Below are positions 24,880 to 42,844 of a DNA stretch of 64,000 nucleotides, piece after piece (the first letter of the stretch is position 1; each line of letters begins with the position of its first letter). A program made the position numbers and the translations under genes. The DNA comes from Tiliqua scincoides. Lineage: Eukaryota; Chordata; Lepidosauria; Squamata; Scincidae. The notes under the pieces were generated by a model that had not been told where the DNA came from, searched no databases, and worked only from the letters and a program-made list of their open reading frames with translations. Location: NCBI RefSeq assembly GCF_035046505.1, contig NC_089822.1, forward strand, positions 265,185,024-265,249,023. The letters are read 5' to 3'.

Positions 24880-25146
24880 CTTTTTGTTCCATAATGCGGT
24901 TGTGTTTTCCTTTTCTGGTTAATTGGCCATAACTGTTGATCGAATACAGATATTCCAATGAGGTTTGTTTCACTGCATTTTGCATTAAATTATCTTTCCA
25001 AAGATATAGAACATGATGGTATTATTCTTACATACCAATTTTTTTTTCCACAATTTGGGCACTAGTGTCAAGCTCAGCTTGTTGGCCCCCTAAAGCTGGA
25101 TGCCTGGTGCAACTGCTACCCCCTCCGCACCTTTAGCTATGCCACT
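24880..25146. mobile_element. hAT-like element of the CAGTGGCATAG family
   Basis: Ends with ctatgccactg (25136-25146), the complement of the left end at 46056 (cagtggcatagctag). Internal words ttggccataactgttg and ttgcattaaattatc are shared, in reverse orientation, with 46180-46270 (aagttatggcc, gaatgcaatgc). The left end is not resolved. Confidence 0.55.
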
Positions 25147-25215
25147 GACTGTGATATACAGGATGCTGCACTAGATGGATCTTTGGCCTGATCCAGTGGG
25201 GCTGTTCTGATGTTA
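25147..25215 (+). mobile_element. CR1-type LINE 3' end
   Basis: actgtgatatacaggatgctg, cactagatggatctttgg, cctgatccagtggggctg: a heavily truncated tail. Confidence 0.65.
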
Positions 25216-25219
25216 GGTG

Positions 25220-26390
25220 TGGTGGCCCTAAATGTGCCCATTGCAGCTGCAGGAGCTGAAAGCTGGTTGGATGCAGCAGAGATGTCTGGGCACTTTGGTC
25301 CTAAGTGGAATGAGACTCCAGTACCCCCACCCTGTTGAGACACACACCTCGAAAGATCACCTGGCTTTGCTTTGCACTCCTCCGTTCCTTGTCTGGAAGA
25401 GATCAGTTCTCTAATGACTTCTACGCTTCTTTTGGATCAGGCGAGGAAGGATCCTTTTCAGCTTCAAATTCCACCTCTCTTTCTTACAATTTTTATCCCA
25501 ACTGCATCTGTTGAAACCAAGAGGAAAAAATGTACAATAGTTAAAACACTCAACAGTCCCAGGGCTAAAATACTGTCCTCCAGTGTCCCTCCTACACACC
25601 CCCTTTTCTGCACGGGTTTCAGTACTGAATGGCCCCTTCTGGCCCTCTCTGTTTCAGCTTTTAAATTGCCCATGTCTAAACCCACACCACAGGAACTGAG
25701 AGCAAACCCATAGCTGAGCATGCAATGGGGAGGTGCTGCCGTTGGTCTTCTTCTCAGCCACCTCCCCTTTCCCTCCACTGGCTGGGCTTCCAATCTGGGC
25801 ATCTCCACCCACAAGGTGGGGGGGCTTCTCCTTTCTACCCACCTCTGCCCTGGGACTCCCCCTTCCCCACAACTGCATTTGGACTCAGCAGAGGGGCTGA
25901 GGTGGTGAGTCCATGTCTGCTGAGTCCACATGTTTGCTGGGGTGGAGGAGGCAAAGGAAGGGGCTTCCCTACTCACTCACATCCCCTCTCCTTTTTGCTC
26001 TTCTAGGAATCCAGAGTAGCTCCTTGTAAGGCTTAGATTTTTACAGAGGATCCCAAGTGAGGAGGCACATCACCTCTGGGCATCCCCTCCTCCTCTTCCC
26101 AGGGAGCTGCTGAAAGGATCCTTTTCGGCTGCAAACTTCAGCAAAGAGACCTGCAATGATTCAAACAATAAACAGTGTCAAAGATCCAGCATGCATGAAA
26201 AAGACAACAGAGTTCAAAAGCACCCATCGCCACAGTTTTAGGAACAGTTCGGGGCTCCAGATCCTGCTCTCCAGGGTCCCCTCCACACCCCACAGTTTTC
26301 TGCAGGGGTTTCACTGCTGAAGGGCCCCTGCTGGCCTTCTCTGTTCCAGCTTTTCCACTGTCCCTGCCAAAACCCCCACCAGAAAATCAA
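25220..26390 (-). promoter_or_regulatory. 5' flank of KZFP unit B, paralogous to 5140-6290 and 61875-62960
   Basis: Anchors shared in order with units A and D: gctggatgcagcagagatgtc, acttctacgcttcttttgg, attccacctctctttct, and the word cccagggctaaaata. The part at 25940-26125 is related to blocks Q and R of the 6.8-11.1 kb tandem array. No exon was recognised. Confidence 0.55.
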
Positions 26391-26394
26391 GCCA

Positions 26395-26620
26395 TCCCAG
26401 AGCAGACCCAAAGTTTAGGATGCAAATGGGGGGGGGGACACACAACAGTCACAGCTCCTCTTCTCAGACCCCCCTTTCCCTTCAAAAGCTAGGCTTTGAG
26501 CTTGGCTGCCTCTGCCTCCTGGGGGCTCCTCTCCCACCCCTCTTGATTCCTTCCTACCACTGCAGTCCTGGGACGCCCCCCCTTTGCAGCATGGGAGGGG
26601 GAGCTGCTGACTCAGACACT
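26395..26620. repeat. Polypyrimidine minisatellite-like tract, unit B
   Basis: One diverged unit, opening agagcagacccaaagttta with a perfect octamer ATGCAAAT at 26420 and then ctcctgggggctcctctccc. Equivalent to 5986-6185 and 62765-62900. Confidence 0.6.
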
Positions 26621-27010
26621 TGAGCAGAGGAGGCAAAGGAAGGGGCAGAGCAGGAAGTGGGTTCCCACCCCCTTCTGCTCCTCTGGGAAGAGGAAGGTCT
26701 CTTTGCAGGTCGTCAAAGTCTGGACCCACCAACTCCCAGGTGCATCTCCTCCAGCTGGGCATCCCCTTCTCCTCCCTCCCCCCCCCCCCCAATGCAAGCT
26801 GATCATCTCCTCTCCCCCACCCAGGCTGCAGGTGGCTCTTCCAGGGTCTCTTTCCCCAGCATGATGTCCTGTCCCTGAGTACAGGAGGCTGGAAAGTCTT
26901 TGCAGGGGCTGTCCAGCAGCATTCCAGTGAGCCCAGTGCATGCTGGTACTTGAAGTCCTTCCCCTCCTCCTTGCCAGATACAGAGCATTCTGGGAGTTGT
27001 AGTTTTACCT
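26620..27010 (-). promoter_or_regulatory. Promoter-like region of KZFP unit B with ZNF143/THAP11-type motif
   Basis: On the minus strand, 26985-27003 reads ACTACAACTCCCAGAATGC, one base from the ACTACAATTCCCAGAATGC form bound by ZNF143/THAP11 at many vertebrate promoters. A second, degenerate copy (ACTTCAAGTACCAGCATGC) lies at about 26936-26954. The motif sits upstream of the unit B 5' flank in the right orientation, though its orientation is not decisive for function. Promoter role is inference. Confidence 0.5.
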
Positions 27011-27019
27011 TTTGCCTTG

Positions 27020-27526
27020 TCCCTGTGCTACTATTATAATGCTATTGTACAAATAGATGGTAAGGCCACACCTGGAGTATTGCATCCAGTTGTGGTCGCC
27101 ACATCTCAAAATGACATAGTGGAAATGGAAAAGGTGCAAAAGAGAGTGACTAAGATGAACACTGGGCTGGGGCACCTTCCTTATGAGGAAGAGAAAAGAA
27201 CATATTTCTTTACTCAGCATGTGGTCAGTCTGTGGAACTCCTTGCCACATGATGTGGTGATGGCATCTGGCCTGGATGCCTTTAAAATGGGATTGGACAA
27301 GTTTATGGAGGAAAATATCCATTACGGGTTACAAGCCATGATGCATATGTGCAACCTCCTGATTTTAGAAATGGGTTATGTCAGAATGCCAATGCAAGGG
27401 TGGGCACCAGGATGCAGCGCTCTTGTTATCAGGTGTGCTCCCTGGGTCATTTGGTTGGGCTGCTGTGAGATACAGGAAGCTGGACTAGATGGGCTATGGC
27501 CTGAACAGTGGGGCTGTTCTTATGGA
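27020..27526 (+). mobile_element. CR1-type LINE 3' fragment with an internal deletion
   Basis: Reads GKATPGVLHPVVVATSQNDI, then VEMEKVQKRVTKMNTGLGHL, jumps from PYEEE to RTYFFTQHVVSLWNSLPHDV, and reaches the usual tail gctgtgagatacaggaagc and ggggctgttcttatgg. About 120 bp between the two protein motifs are missing compared with 13335-13960. Confidence 0.85.
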
Positions 27527-27589
27527 GATTCTTTGTTTGAATTGCAGCTGATATTGGGGCTTTGCTGGCCGCCTCCTGCTTCTCTGCAG

Positions 27590-28185
27590 GGACTTTTCCT
27601 CTTCAGCCTGGGACCCCCATTCAGCCCCATACAAATGGGGGGTGTCACTGTTTGTCTTTCCAGCCCCCTGCCTTTCCCTGCCTGGGCTCTGAGCCTCTCT
27701 GTCTGCCCACCTGGGGACTCCTCTCCCCCTCCCTCTTCTTCTCCCCCCTCTTCAGCTTGGGACCCCCATTCACCCCCATGCAAATGGTGGTGTCGCTATT
27801 TGTCTTCCCAGCCCCCTGGCTGGGCTCTGAGTCTCTCTGCCCACCTGGGGGCTTCTCTACCCCTCCCTCTTCTCTTCCACCTACTTTAGCCTGGGACCCC
27901 CATTCAGCCCCATGCAAATGGGGGGATTTGCTGTTTGTCTTCTCAGCCCCCTGCCCTTCCCTGCCTGGGCTCTGAGCCAGTCATCTGCCTGCCCCTCTAT
28001 GGGCTTCTCTCCCACCCCCCTTCCCTTCCTTTCCACCCTCTGCAGCCCTAAGATTCTGCTTTACCCCCCAAACAGGGACGCACCAGAGAAGGCAGATGGG
28101 GGGGGGGGAGAGAAGGAAGTAGCTTCCAACTCAGTCTCCCTCCTGCCCCCCCCCCATTTGCTCCTCTAGGAATCTGGAGCTGCTT
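27590..28185. repeat. Minisatellite of about 135-150 bp
   Basis: Anchors cattcagccccatacaaatg at 27619, cattcacccccatgcaaatg at 27768 and cattcagccccatgcaaatg at 27902. Perfect octamers ATGCAAAT lie at 27778 and 27912. The end (27960-28185, cactctgcagccctaagattc...gcccc) matches 22975-23165, including ggaatctggagctgcttaactta. A second copy of the unit B 5' region is therefore present. Confidence 0.85.
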
Positions 28186-28204
28186 AACTTAACCCTGCCA
28201 GAGC

Positions 28205-28300
28205 CGTAAGTAAGTGTCAAGTCCTGCACATTGGGGCAAAGTATCCAAACTGAACATAGAGGCTGTGGGTTCGGAGCTGTCTGTGACAGAGGATTCTGCC
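28205..28300 (+). mobile_element. Short CR1 pol fragment
   Basis: gtcaagtcctgcacattgggg and gttcggagctgtctgtgacag match the KCKVMHIGAK and GSELYVTDQ region of the CR1 at 13335-13960. Confidence 0.5.
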
Positions 28301-29211
28301 TGGTGTGTGGAAAGAAAGAAAAATCTTACATTGCAATACAAGGACGCAAGTCGGCGGCTGCCTAAAAAGCTTGTGTGCCAAGCATCTCTTTCCACAGCTT
28401 TTGATACATTCCAAAGGTCCACACAGTACATTCTTGTTTGTACATAGTTGCTGATTACCAGTAAAGATATCATCAACTATTTTACTTCCTTCCAGGAGGA
28501 GGGATTATAGGATGTCTCTTGTCTTTTCCTTGGTAGACTAAGAATATCTCCATATCTCTGTGGTCCTTCTGAGGTCTCCCAGGAAGGATACCTAAAATCA
28601 GTCAATGCCCCCACTGAACTGTCTGATGGGCTAAGCATGTTCCTTCTTTCAGCCCCTTTTATTCTTGCCACACAAAGCTCTTCCCTACATTTTCCACTGT
28701 CTACTCACTGTGTGTTGGCTCTTGAGGCAGCAGGAGTCATTCCTTAATTTACTTATTGATCCTTCTCTGCAAGACAAAGGAGGAACAAGAGATTATCCTG
28801 CTTCCCAGCCCTTTGCCCTTTTGGTAGTTTCAGCACATACTCAAGTTCATGATGGGGTCTCTAAAATGTCTCATGACAGAATACATTTCATTCAGTTTGT
28901 TTCATTCAGTTCAGCACCAGGCCAATGTACCTCCTCAACACAACTCTCAGAGGCCCATTATTCTCAGTCAAGCGAAGCCCCATCCCACAATCTTTTTGTC
29001 CTTAAAAAGCACCAGGCGTGGAGGGGTGAAACACCAGGCTCACTCCATCAACTCAGGGGAGATTGGACTAACAAGTAGCGTTACTGCCACTCCCTTAATA
29101 CCAGTGTTGGAACTTCCCCTTAGGGAGCCAGGGAGTCCACTCCAGCTTCACAGGGTTCTTGGGACGCAAGATGTATTCAGGACCCCCTCAAGCCCACCTC
29201 ATTCCCTAGGC
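28301..29211. other. Spacer with nothing recognised
   Basis: Mixed-composition sequence. No finger, KRAB, pol motif or repeat end was seen. A 137-residue ORF at 28665-29078 on the plus strand has no family resemblance that I recognise. Confidence 0.4.
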
Positions 29212-30461
29212 CAGGGCTGCCCAAACCCCGGCCCCCGGGCCACTTGCGGCCCGCAGAGAGCCCCAATCTGGCCCCCCAGGGAGCCCCCTTCTCCAATGGG
29301 CACTCAGCCGCTGGAAACCTGCTGGAACCCTCGCTGCCCCGATGCAAGGGCTCTTCCCCAACATGACTGCTCTTTGCAGTGACAGCAATGAAAAGGCTAA
29401 GAGCAGGAGCCCCGCCCATCCACAACCCTCCCATTAGGTTAGGGAGGCTGCAGCTGAGTGCAGGCTTCTGATGGGGTGAGAAGTCTTGGGTCTGTTTGTG
29501 CTGCTTGAGTTTGGCTTGGGGGGCAGGCACTGAGGAGGGAGAGGAAACTGAGTCTATTTGTGCTGGGCGATGCAAGAGAGAAATCGAGGGATGTTTGAAT
29601 GCTGCTGGAGAGCATGTCTATTCAGCAGTAAATCCCATCAGACTCAGTGGGGTTTATTCCCAGGCAAGCGTGGATCTGACTGGACTGTGAGTGTGCTTGG
29701 GGTCGGGGGCTGGCACTGCAGGAGAGAAGTCCCAGGGATGTTTGAATGCAACTGGAGAGCATGTCTACTCAGCAGTAAGTTCCATCAGAAGCTCAGTTCC
29801 ATCAGTAAGCTCAGTGGGGCTTACTCCCAAGAAAGTGTGGATCCAAATGAGCTGTGTGTGCTTGGTGTTGGAGATGGACTCTGCAGGGAAGAATTTGTGG
29901 GGATGTTTGAATGCAGCTGGAGAGCATGTCTACTCAGCAGTAAGTCTCACACAGCTCTCTGCTGCTTCTAAGTTTGTTTGGTGCTGGGTGCAGGCTGGGG
30001 GAGGGACTGGGAGAGGGAGACAGGCAGCTCCCTTCCCTGTGTGAATGAGGAGAAACAAACTCCTGTCCTGAGGGGACAGGCGTCCACCAGCTCCCTGACT
30101 GATTGTGTTCCTTTGCTGCTGCTTGTTGCCAGGATTGGGGGGGGGAGTGAGAGTAAAAACATGCTCCTGCATGGGGGGGAGAAGCCCCCTCTGACTCCTC
30201 TTAAGTTTGTTCTGTACTTTTCCCAGGGAAGAGGTGTGTTATATGTGTCAGGAATTATTTTAACAACCCCCCTTTTCTGGATCTCATGTGTATTACAAAA
30301 AAGCTCAGTAAAATTCACTCATTCATGCCGTCTCTAATATATTCATTTATGTAAATTTATTCAAATTTGAAATGCAAATTTCCCCTCCTCCTCCCCCCCC
30401 CCATACACACAGTGTCAGAGAGATGATGTGACCCTCCTGCCAAAAAGTTTGGACATCCCTG
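29212..30461. mobile_element. Complete non-autonomous hAT element with perfect 8-bp target duplication
   Basis: 1,250 bp. Left end cagggctgcccaaacccc and right end aaaagtttggacatccctg are inverted repeats of the CAGGGGTGTCCAAAC type. Both flanks are ccctaggc (29204-29211 and 30462-30469). The interior codes for no transposase that I can find. It carries a three-copy tandem repeat: gggatgtttgaatg at 29588, 29735 and 29900, each followed by a palindromic-element-like stretch (catgtctactcagcagtaag). Confidence 0.9.
29500..29975. repeat. Three-copy tandem repeat (147 and 165 bp spacing) inside the hAT element
   Basis: Each unit has gggatgtttgaatgc, tggagagcatgtctactcag, then cttactcccaagaaagtgtg-like sequence and tgtgtgcttgg. 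The second unit has an extra partial duplication (gttccatcag twice). The repeats give read-through ORFs that are not genes. Confidence 0.85.
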
Positions 30462-30579
30462 CCCTAGGCCAAAGCAATAATTATTTGGTGGCATAATCAA
30501 CAGTCCAAGGACCAGATTTAGAGGAACACTTTTTCCACATTCAGAGACAGATGTTCAGTTTTCAAGATAAAATCTCCTC

Positions 30580-30962
30580 TATGGAGAATTCGTGCAGGGA
30601 AAGTGCCCTACAGGAAGACCACAGCTGCGATACCAGGACATCTGCAAGAGGGATCTGAAGGCCTTAGGAGTGGACCTCAACAAGTGGGAAACCCTGGCTT
30701 CTGAGCGGCCCGCTTGGAGGCAGGCCGTGCAGCATGGCCTCTCCCAGTTTGAAGAGACACCTGGCCAACAGTCTGAGGCTAAGAGGCAAAGAAGGAAGGC
30801 CCATAGCCAGGGAGACAGACCAGGGACAGACTGCACTTGCTCCCAGTGTGGAAGGGATTGTCACTCCCGAATTGGCCTTTTCAGCCACACTAGACTCTGT
30901 TCCAGAACCACTTTTCAGAGTGCAATACCATAGTCTCTCGAGACTGAAGGAAGCCAATGTAA
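30580..30962 (+). mobile_element. LINE 3' region with a terminal CCHC/C2H2-like finger
   Basis: A 113-residue frame: GKCPTGRPQLRYQDICKRDL, then KWETLASERPAWRQAVQHGL, ending CSQCGRDCHSRIGLFSHTRL. This layout is the known C-terminus of a group of vertebrate non-LTR pol proteins. It is followed by the 3' end gtctctcgagactgaagg. A shorter copy of the same 3' end is at 60415-60545. Clade not resolved. Confidence 0.7.
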
Positions 30963-31139
30963 GTAAAAGGAATAAACTTCATGGTTCAAAACTAAGGAGC
31001 TTACGCTCAGAAAGGTGAGTACAAAGAAGAAAATTTCCAACATAGTACAGAAAAACGCAACATCTGACTAAACCGCTCTAACATGTTCAATGTTCAACAC
31101 TGTGAGGCACAGCACTGACATCACTGCCCCCCCATTTGC

Positions 31140-31300
31140 TGTCACTTCCATCTGCAGTACCACAGCTTGGCAGACTCCGTGGACGATACCTCTTTTAAAG
31201 CCATGCCAGCTAGTGGCCATCCCCACTTCTTGTAGCAATGAATTTCACCTGCTAAGCATGCACGGCGTGAAGCACCACCTCCTTTTCTTCATGCAAAATC
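31140..31300 (-). mobile_element. CR1/L2-type LINE fragment
   Basis: ccatccccacttcttgtag and gcaatgaatttcacctgc resemble the NLWNSLPQEVV region in reverse (compare atcaccacttcttgtggc at 45430). Short and diverged. Confidence 0.45.
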
Positions 31301-31489
31301 TTCTGCCAATCAGTTTTTCTGGACAGCTGTGGGAAAGTAAGAATCGGGCCCTCACCTCTGGTACCCGATCCTCACTTTGTTTTACCGCCCCCAACTCTGC
31401 TATCCCAACTCTTAGCAGTCCAGGGTTCTCCTCCCTGCCCAATTTAGGTTCTTAGGCAGATCAGGCACTTAAGAGCTCACAGCTTAAAT

Positions 31490-31940
31490 GTCAAGCAATC
31501 CTATCTTGCGCTGGAACAGGCAGGCCAGGAAGCCTGCACTATATCCAGTGCAAGACTGGGGCCTGAAGTGGCTCAACCGGAGGCAAGGGGAAACTCTTCT
31601 GCTTACCCTGGGTAACCCATCACAGCCCCAATGGATCTCCTTGGACTTGTGCCACCTCCAGAGGTGGCATATGTCCAAGGAGAATGGAGCGATTTGCAGC
31701 CGCTCCGTACTGCTCAGGGAATGGGGTTGGAATCTGGCATAACAGCCGGGTTCCAGCCCTGCCTCTGGCTCCCCACCACCCGCCCACAGGATCACCCTTC
31801 CCACGCCCTGGAACGCCTCCCTCCCAACTCCGCCCTGCCCACCCCAGATCCCTGCAGCGGCTGAGCTTAGCCAACCCAACCCTCCCTCCCCAAGTCAGTG
31901 TGAAGACTGGATGCAGCCTTCACAGCACATTTGCGACCCT
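31490..31940. repeat. Dispersed repeat shared with 1625-2060
   Basis: Collinear with 1625-2060 over about 430 bp (tatcttgcgctggaacagg, aagtggctcaaccgg, accctgggtaacc, ggaacgcctccctccc). Confidence 0.6.
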
Positions 31941-31954
31941 CCTGGGCCAGTGCA

Positions 31955-33790
31955 AACACCGTTACCTTCCCACCGAGGTGGCACCTATTTATCTACTCAC
32001 ATTTCTACATGCTCTCGAGCTACGAGGTTTGATAGAAGGTGACAGAATGACCAGGGTAATATGCCATTAGGGCAATTGCTTAAAAGGTAATATGCCATTA
32101 GGGCAAATGCTTAGAGGCCACACTATTTTCCTTTAGGGGAAAGCTTAAAAAAAAATGGTTCTGCTGAATTGGCAGCTCTGCTAAAAATTGGCAGCTCCGC
32201 TAACTGTCAAGGTTGCCTCTTGGCAGCATAACAAGGCGTCTAGCTAGACACTAGCAAGAGATAAAACTTTAGAGGAACAACACAGATAACAACAGCAGAT
32301 GGGCTTTCTTTGGCAGAAGAATGCGCATCTTAGCAAAACAGTTTGCAGTTTTAAAATTATTATTCTTTCTTGCTTTTTAGAGCAAAGGACAATGTTATCG
32401 AAGCCTTACATTAAAACACTGGAAGAATTATTTTAGGAATTGTTAGGTATTTACACCAAAGTCTCACAGAAGTGCCAAAGAGATCACCATGTCTGCTTGC
32501 CTGTTAGTTATCCTTCCAAGCCTTTAAATTAGTCTCTGCCCTTAGAGTGTAACCAACATACATAGCAATATGGAAGCTATTAGAGTAAATTTTAATTGCT
32601 TTATTTTATTAAAGGTTTGATTAAATCATAGAAACACATAGAATAGTGAAAAGCCATTTCAAGTTAAAATCATATTTAGAGAAACAGCTTAGAAAGCTGT
32701 TTTGCTAGCTTCACAGATTTGGGAATTTGGACAAGGGAGTTGAATCTCAAATCAGATAAACTCCTTTTGGCAGCAATATGCGGCCAGCCAAGCTGGGAAA
32801 ACACACAAATTTACAACACTGTTGTACAGAAAGGTTTTGGTATTATCAGTTGGCAGGCTGAAATAGGGTTTTTTAGCTATCAAGACACAGAAGATAAGCA
32901 GAAACATTATTGAGAAAGCCCTGTTTGAGTTGCAACTGACATGAAATGTAATTTGTTTAAAGATAATGAGAAATGGATTTCTCACTTAAAGGAAATCCTT
33001 TATACAATGAAAGTTTGGCTTGTTTTATATTAAAATATAAGAAAGGTATACCACTGTAGACCCCTTAAAGGTACTCAGAGTAACTGGTCACAAACAGAAT
33101 TAAGGCCTAGAGAAAACTATTAAAGGAAAGTTCAAAGGACCTTGCTTAACAAAGGTTGGCAGAGAGCCCCACAGTGTTTTGCTGAGAACAGGAGAAGGAA
33201 TGTGGGAAAAGGCAGGTGGCTCATACAAGGCCATCTTAATCAAGAATGCCAAGAAATAAGGTCTGAAGACTTGCCAAAAGGCCAGTTCTGAATAAAAATA
33301 AGGTTACAGTGCACTCTACTGGTTCTTGAAAACACTGTATTCCATATGTTTAAATGTCTAATTTTGCCTTATTTGGAAACTGTAACTTGAAGCTCACCAA
33401 TCAAGTGTCTCTGAAGCTATCTACAGCCTATTAAGAGTGAAGCCCCATCTATGATGTTAAACTTCAGCCAATGAGAAGTTCAAAACCTTCAAACAAAGGA
33501 CCCAAAATGTTATAAAGGGTCTGGCTAAGATTGACACTTGCTCTCAGTGCTTTGGACAGGAGTCTCTTGAGACAAAATAAACAAAAAGCTGGCAATGAAA
33601 TAAAAACTTGCAGACAATCACCCTTGACTACTGAGTCTTGCTTTTGAACCTTGCAACACCTTACAACAGGTTGGCTGGAGCTGGGACAAGCAACGGGAGC
33701 TCACCTTGTGCAGGTTCAAACTGCCAAACTTGCAGTCAGCAGGCTTGTCGACTCACCAGTTTAACCCACTGAGCCACCACATCCTTACAA
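31955..33790 (-). mobile_element. tRNA-derived SINE split by a solo LTR (parts 31955-32029 and 33669-33790)
   Basis: The minus strand opens with A-box-like TGGCTCAGTGGGTTAAACTG and B-box-like GGCAGTTTGAACCTGC (33700-33780), then GAGCTCCCGTTGCTTGTCCC. It continues beyond the LTR with TAGATAAATAGGTGCCACCT and CGGTGGGAAGGTAACGG. Removing 32030-33668 and one GGTT restores an uninterrupted SINE. Confidence 0.8.
32030..33668 (+). mobile_element. Solo LTR of an endogenous retrovirus-like element
   Basis: 1,639 bp that begins TGATAGAAGG, ends TTACAACA, and is flanked on both sides by GGTT (32026-32029 and 33669-33672). Near its 3' end are a TATA-like word (gttataaaggg, about 33510) and polyadenylation-type words (33576-33602), which puts transcription on the plus strand. 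No gag, pol or env lies inside, so it looks like the product of LTR recombination. The length is unusually long for an LTR. Family unresolved; it looks old but keeps a perfect target duplication. Confidence 0.75.
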
Positions 33791-33799
33791 GTTAAGATT

Positions 33800-34295
33800 A
33801 CACACACATAAATCAAGATAGCAACTGCAAGAGATACAGACTTCCAGAAACACATCAGTCTAAAATAACAAAGCTAGCTTTCTGACTATACTTAGTGAGA
33901 GCTATATCTATCTCTCACCTGGTTCTGCTGACCACTGGAGACAAATGGCACTTAGGCTACTTGTTGAGACTGGCACCCAAGATAGACAAAGGGCTGAAGA
34001 CATGAGCAGCAGGCAGGGCCACTCACTGCCCAACAGAAACACTTAGGCCCCCTTCAGGATCTCTTTTTATGATAATTACACCTGCACTAGCCAACCAGGT
34101 TGCAAGATGGTCCGAAACTTCTAAAGAGACTGGCTACTAATGGTCTCTGCTCTTACCCCTCCCAACTAAAATTACGAAGCTGAAGAGAATCTTCCTTGCT
34201 AAGTACATTCTCTCCAAAAAGATGCACTCTACTCTGTGACTGGCTACCTGCTCTTCCTGGCCACTGAAGAACAGATAACAAATTCCTTTCTCCAA
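33800..34295 (-). other. 3' flank / possible 3' UTR of gene C
   Basis: Lies directly after the gene C stop. No canonical AATAAA was seen on the minus strand in this interval, so the transcript end is unknown. Confidence 0.3.
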
Positions 34296-41692
<7,397 letters not shown>

Positions 41693-41939
41693 CTGTGCAG
41701 GAGACAGGTGAGGTGGAACTTCAGTCTTCCAGTTCAGAGAATGACTGAAAGTTGTTCTGCTTGCTTCCAGGCTCCGATTGTGATCTTGTGTCAGTTAACA
41801 GAGACCAAGGAGACAGCAGGAAGCCTTTCTTCACGCAAGGCATCTTTCCTGCACAGAATTGGCTTCCACATGACATGGCAAGTCTCATTTCCTCAGTTGA
41901 CCTTGCAAAGGGGTGAGAGGGATGCAGGGAGGGTGCATA

Positions 41940-42221
41940 CAGTGTTTCTCAACCAGTGGTATGGGTACCACCGGTGGTACTTGAGGTGGTGTCTGGAGGT
42001 ACTTGAGGTTTGGCAGGCAGAGCTCCAAAGCATGCCTTTCATATGCTCAAGAAAGCCCTTCTGTCTACCCTGAGACTCTTACTAGTGTTTGGCGTGTCAT
42101 ATCTGGCCTCCCAACCCAGAAGCAATGGTTAATGACGTCATAACCAGTTACTTCTGGTGATACTTCCAATAGGTGGACCATGCAAAATGGTACGGCAGGG
42201 GACAAACATTGAGGAATGCTG
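41940..42221. mobile_element. hAT-type MITE (CAGTGTTTCTCAACC ends)
   Basis: Left end cagtgtttctcaaccagtgg; right end acaaacattgaggaatgctg. Flanks show only partial duplication (gggtgcat and gtgtgcag, 6 of 8 with a one-base shift). Confidence 0.6.
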
Positions 42222-42844
42222 GTGTGCAGCATATCAGTTTAAATCAATTGCCAGACTCGGAGGCAGGATAGGGGAGGCAAACAGTGGGGACAACTTCAGT
42301 CTTTGCATTCAGTTTCTGCCCAGTTATGGTGGGAGAAAAACACTGCCTTGTCTGCTTCAGCAAGTATGTGGATGGAGGCAAGACAGCCAATACTGTGCAC
42401 TTGGACTTCCAAGGAGTCCCCTGAGAGAATCCCTCACCCAAGGCATAAACATAGCAGTCATGGACTAAAACGCAGTGTTAATCCTGGCCCTGGTGCTGTC
42501 TAAGGCCACGACCACAAGTTGCTCCCCCCCACTGGTCCCGCCCCCTGCTTTCCTTCCGGAAGCCATGGGACTTCCCCAACCCTCCAAAGGCCTTTTAAAG
42601 CCCTTAGAGAGCCCATAATAATCACTTACAGTTTCACGGAGGAAACCAGAAGCGACGTTTTGATACCCAAAGAAGGCCTTCTGGGGACTGCACAGGGGAG
42701 GAAGGATGGTGGTGTGGCACTGCTCTCCCAAGTCTGGCACCCGGGGCATTTGTCCCCCTTGCCCCCCTTCAGGTATGCCACAGAAGAGGCCTGCTATGGA
42801 TTGTTAATTGGTTGCAAATGGAAAGCACAGAGTGAGAATAAACA

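Noticed and set aside
29558-30044. Cysteine- and tryptophan-containing repeat proteins (137 and 117 residues) that look like a small repeat domain
   Set aside because: They are the three-copy tandem repeat inside the non-autonomous hAT element; spacing of 147 and 165 bp and frame switches argue against coding.
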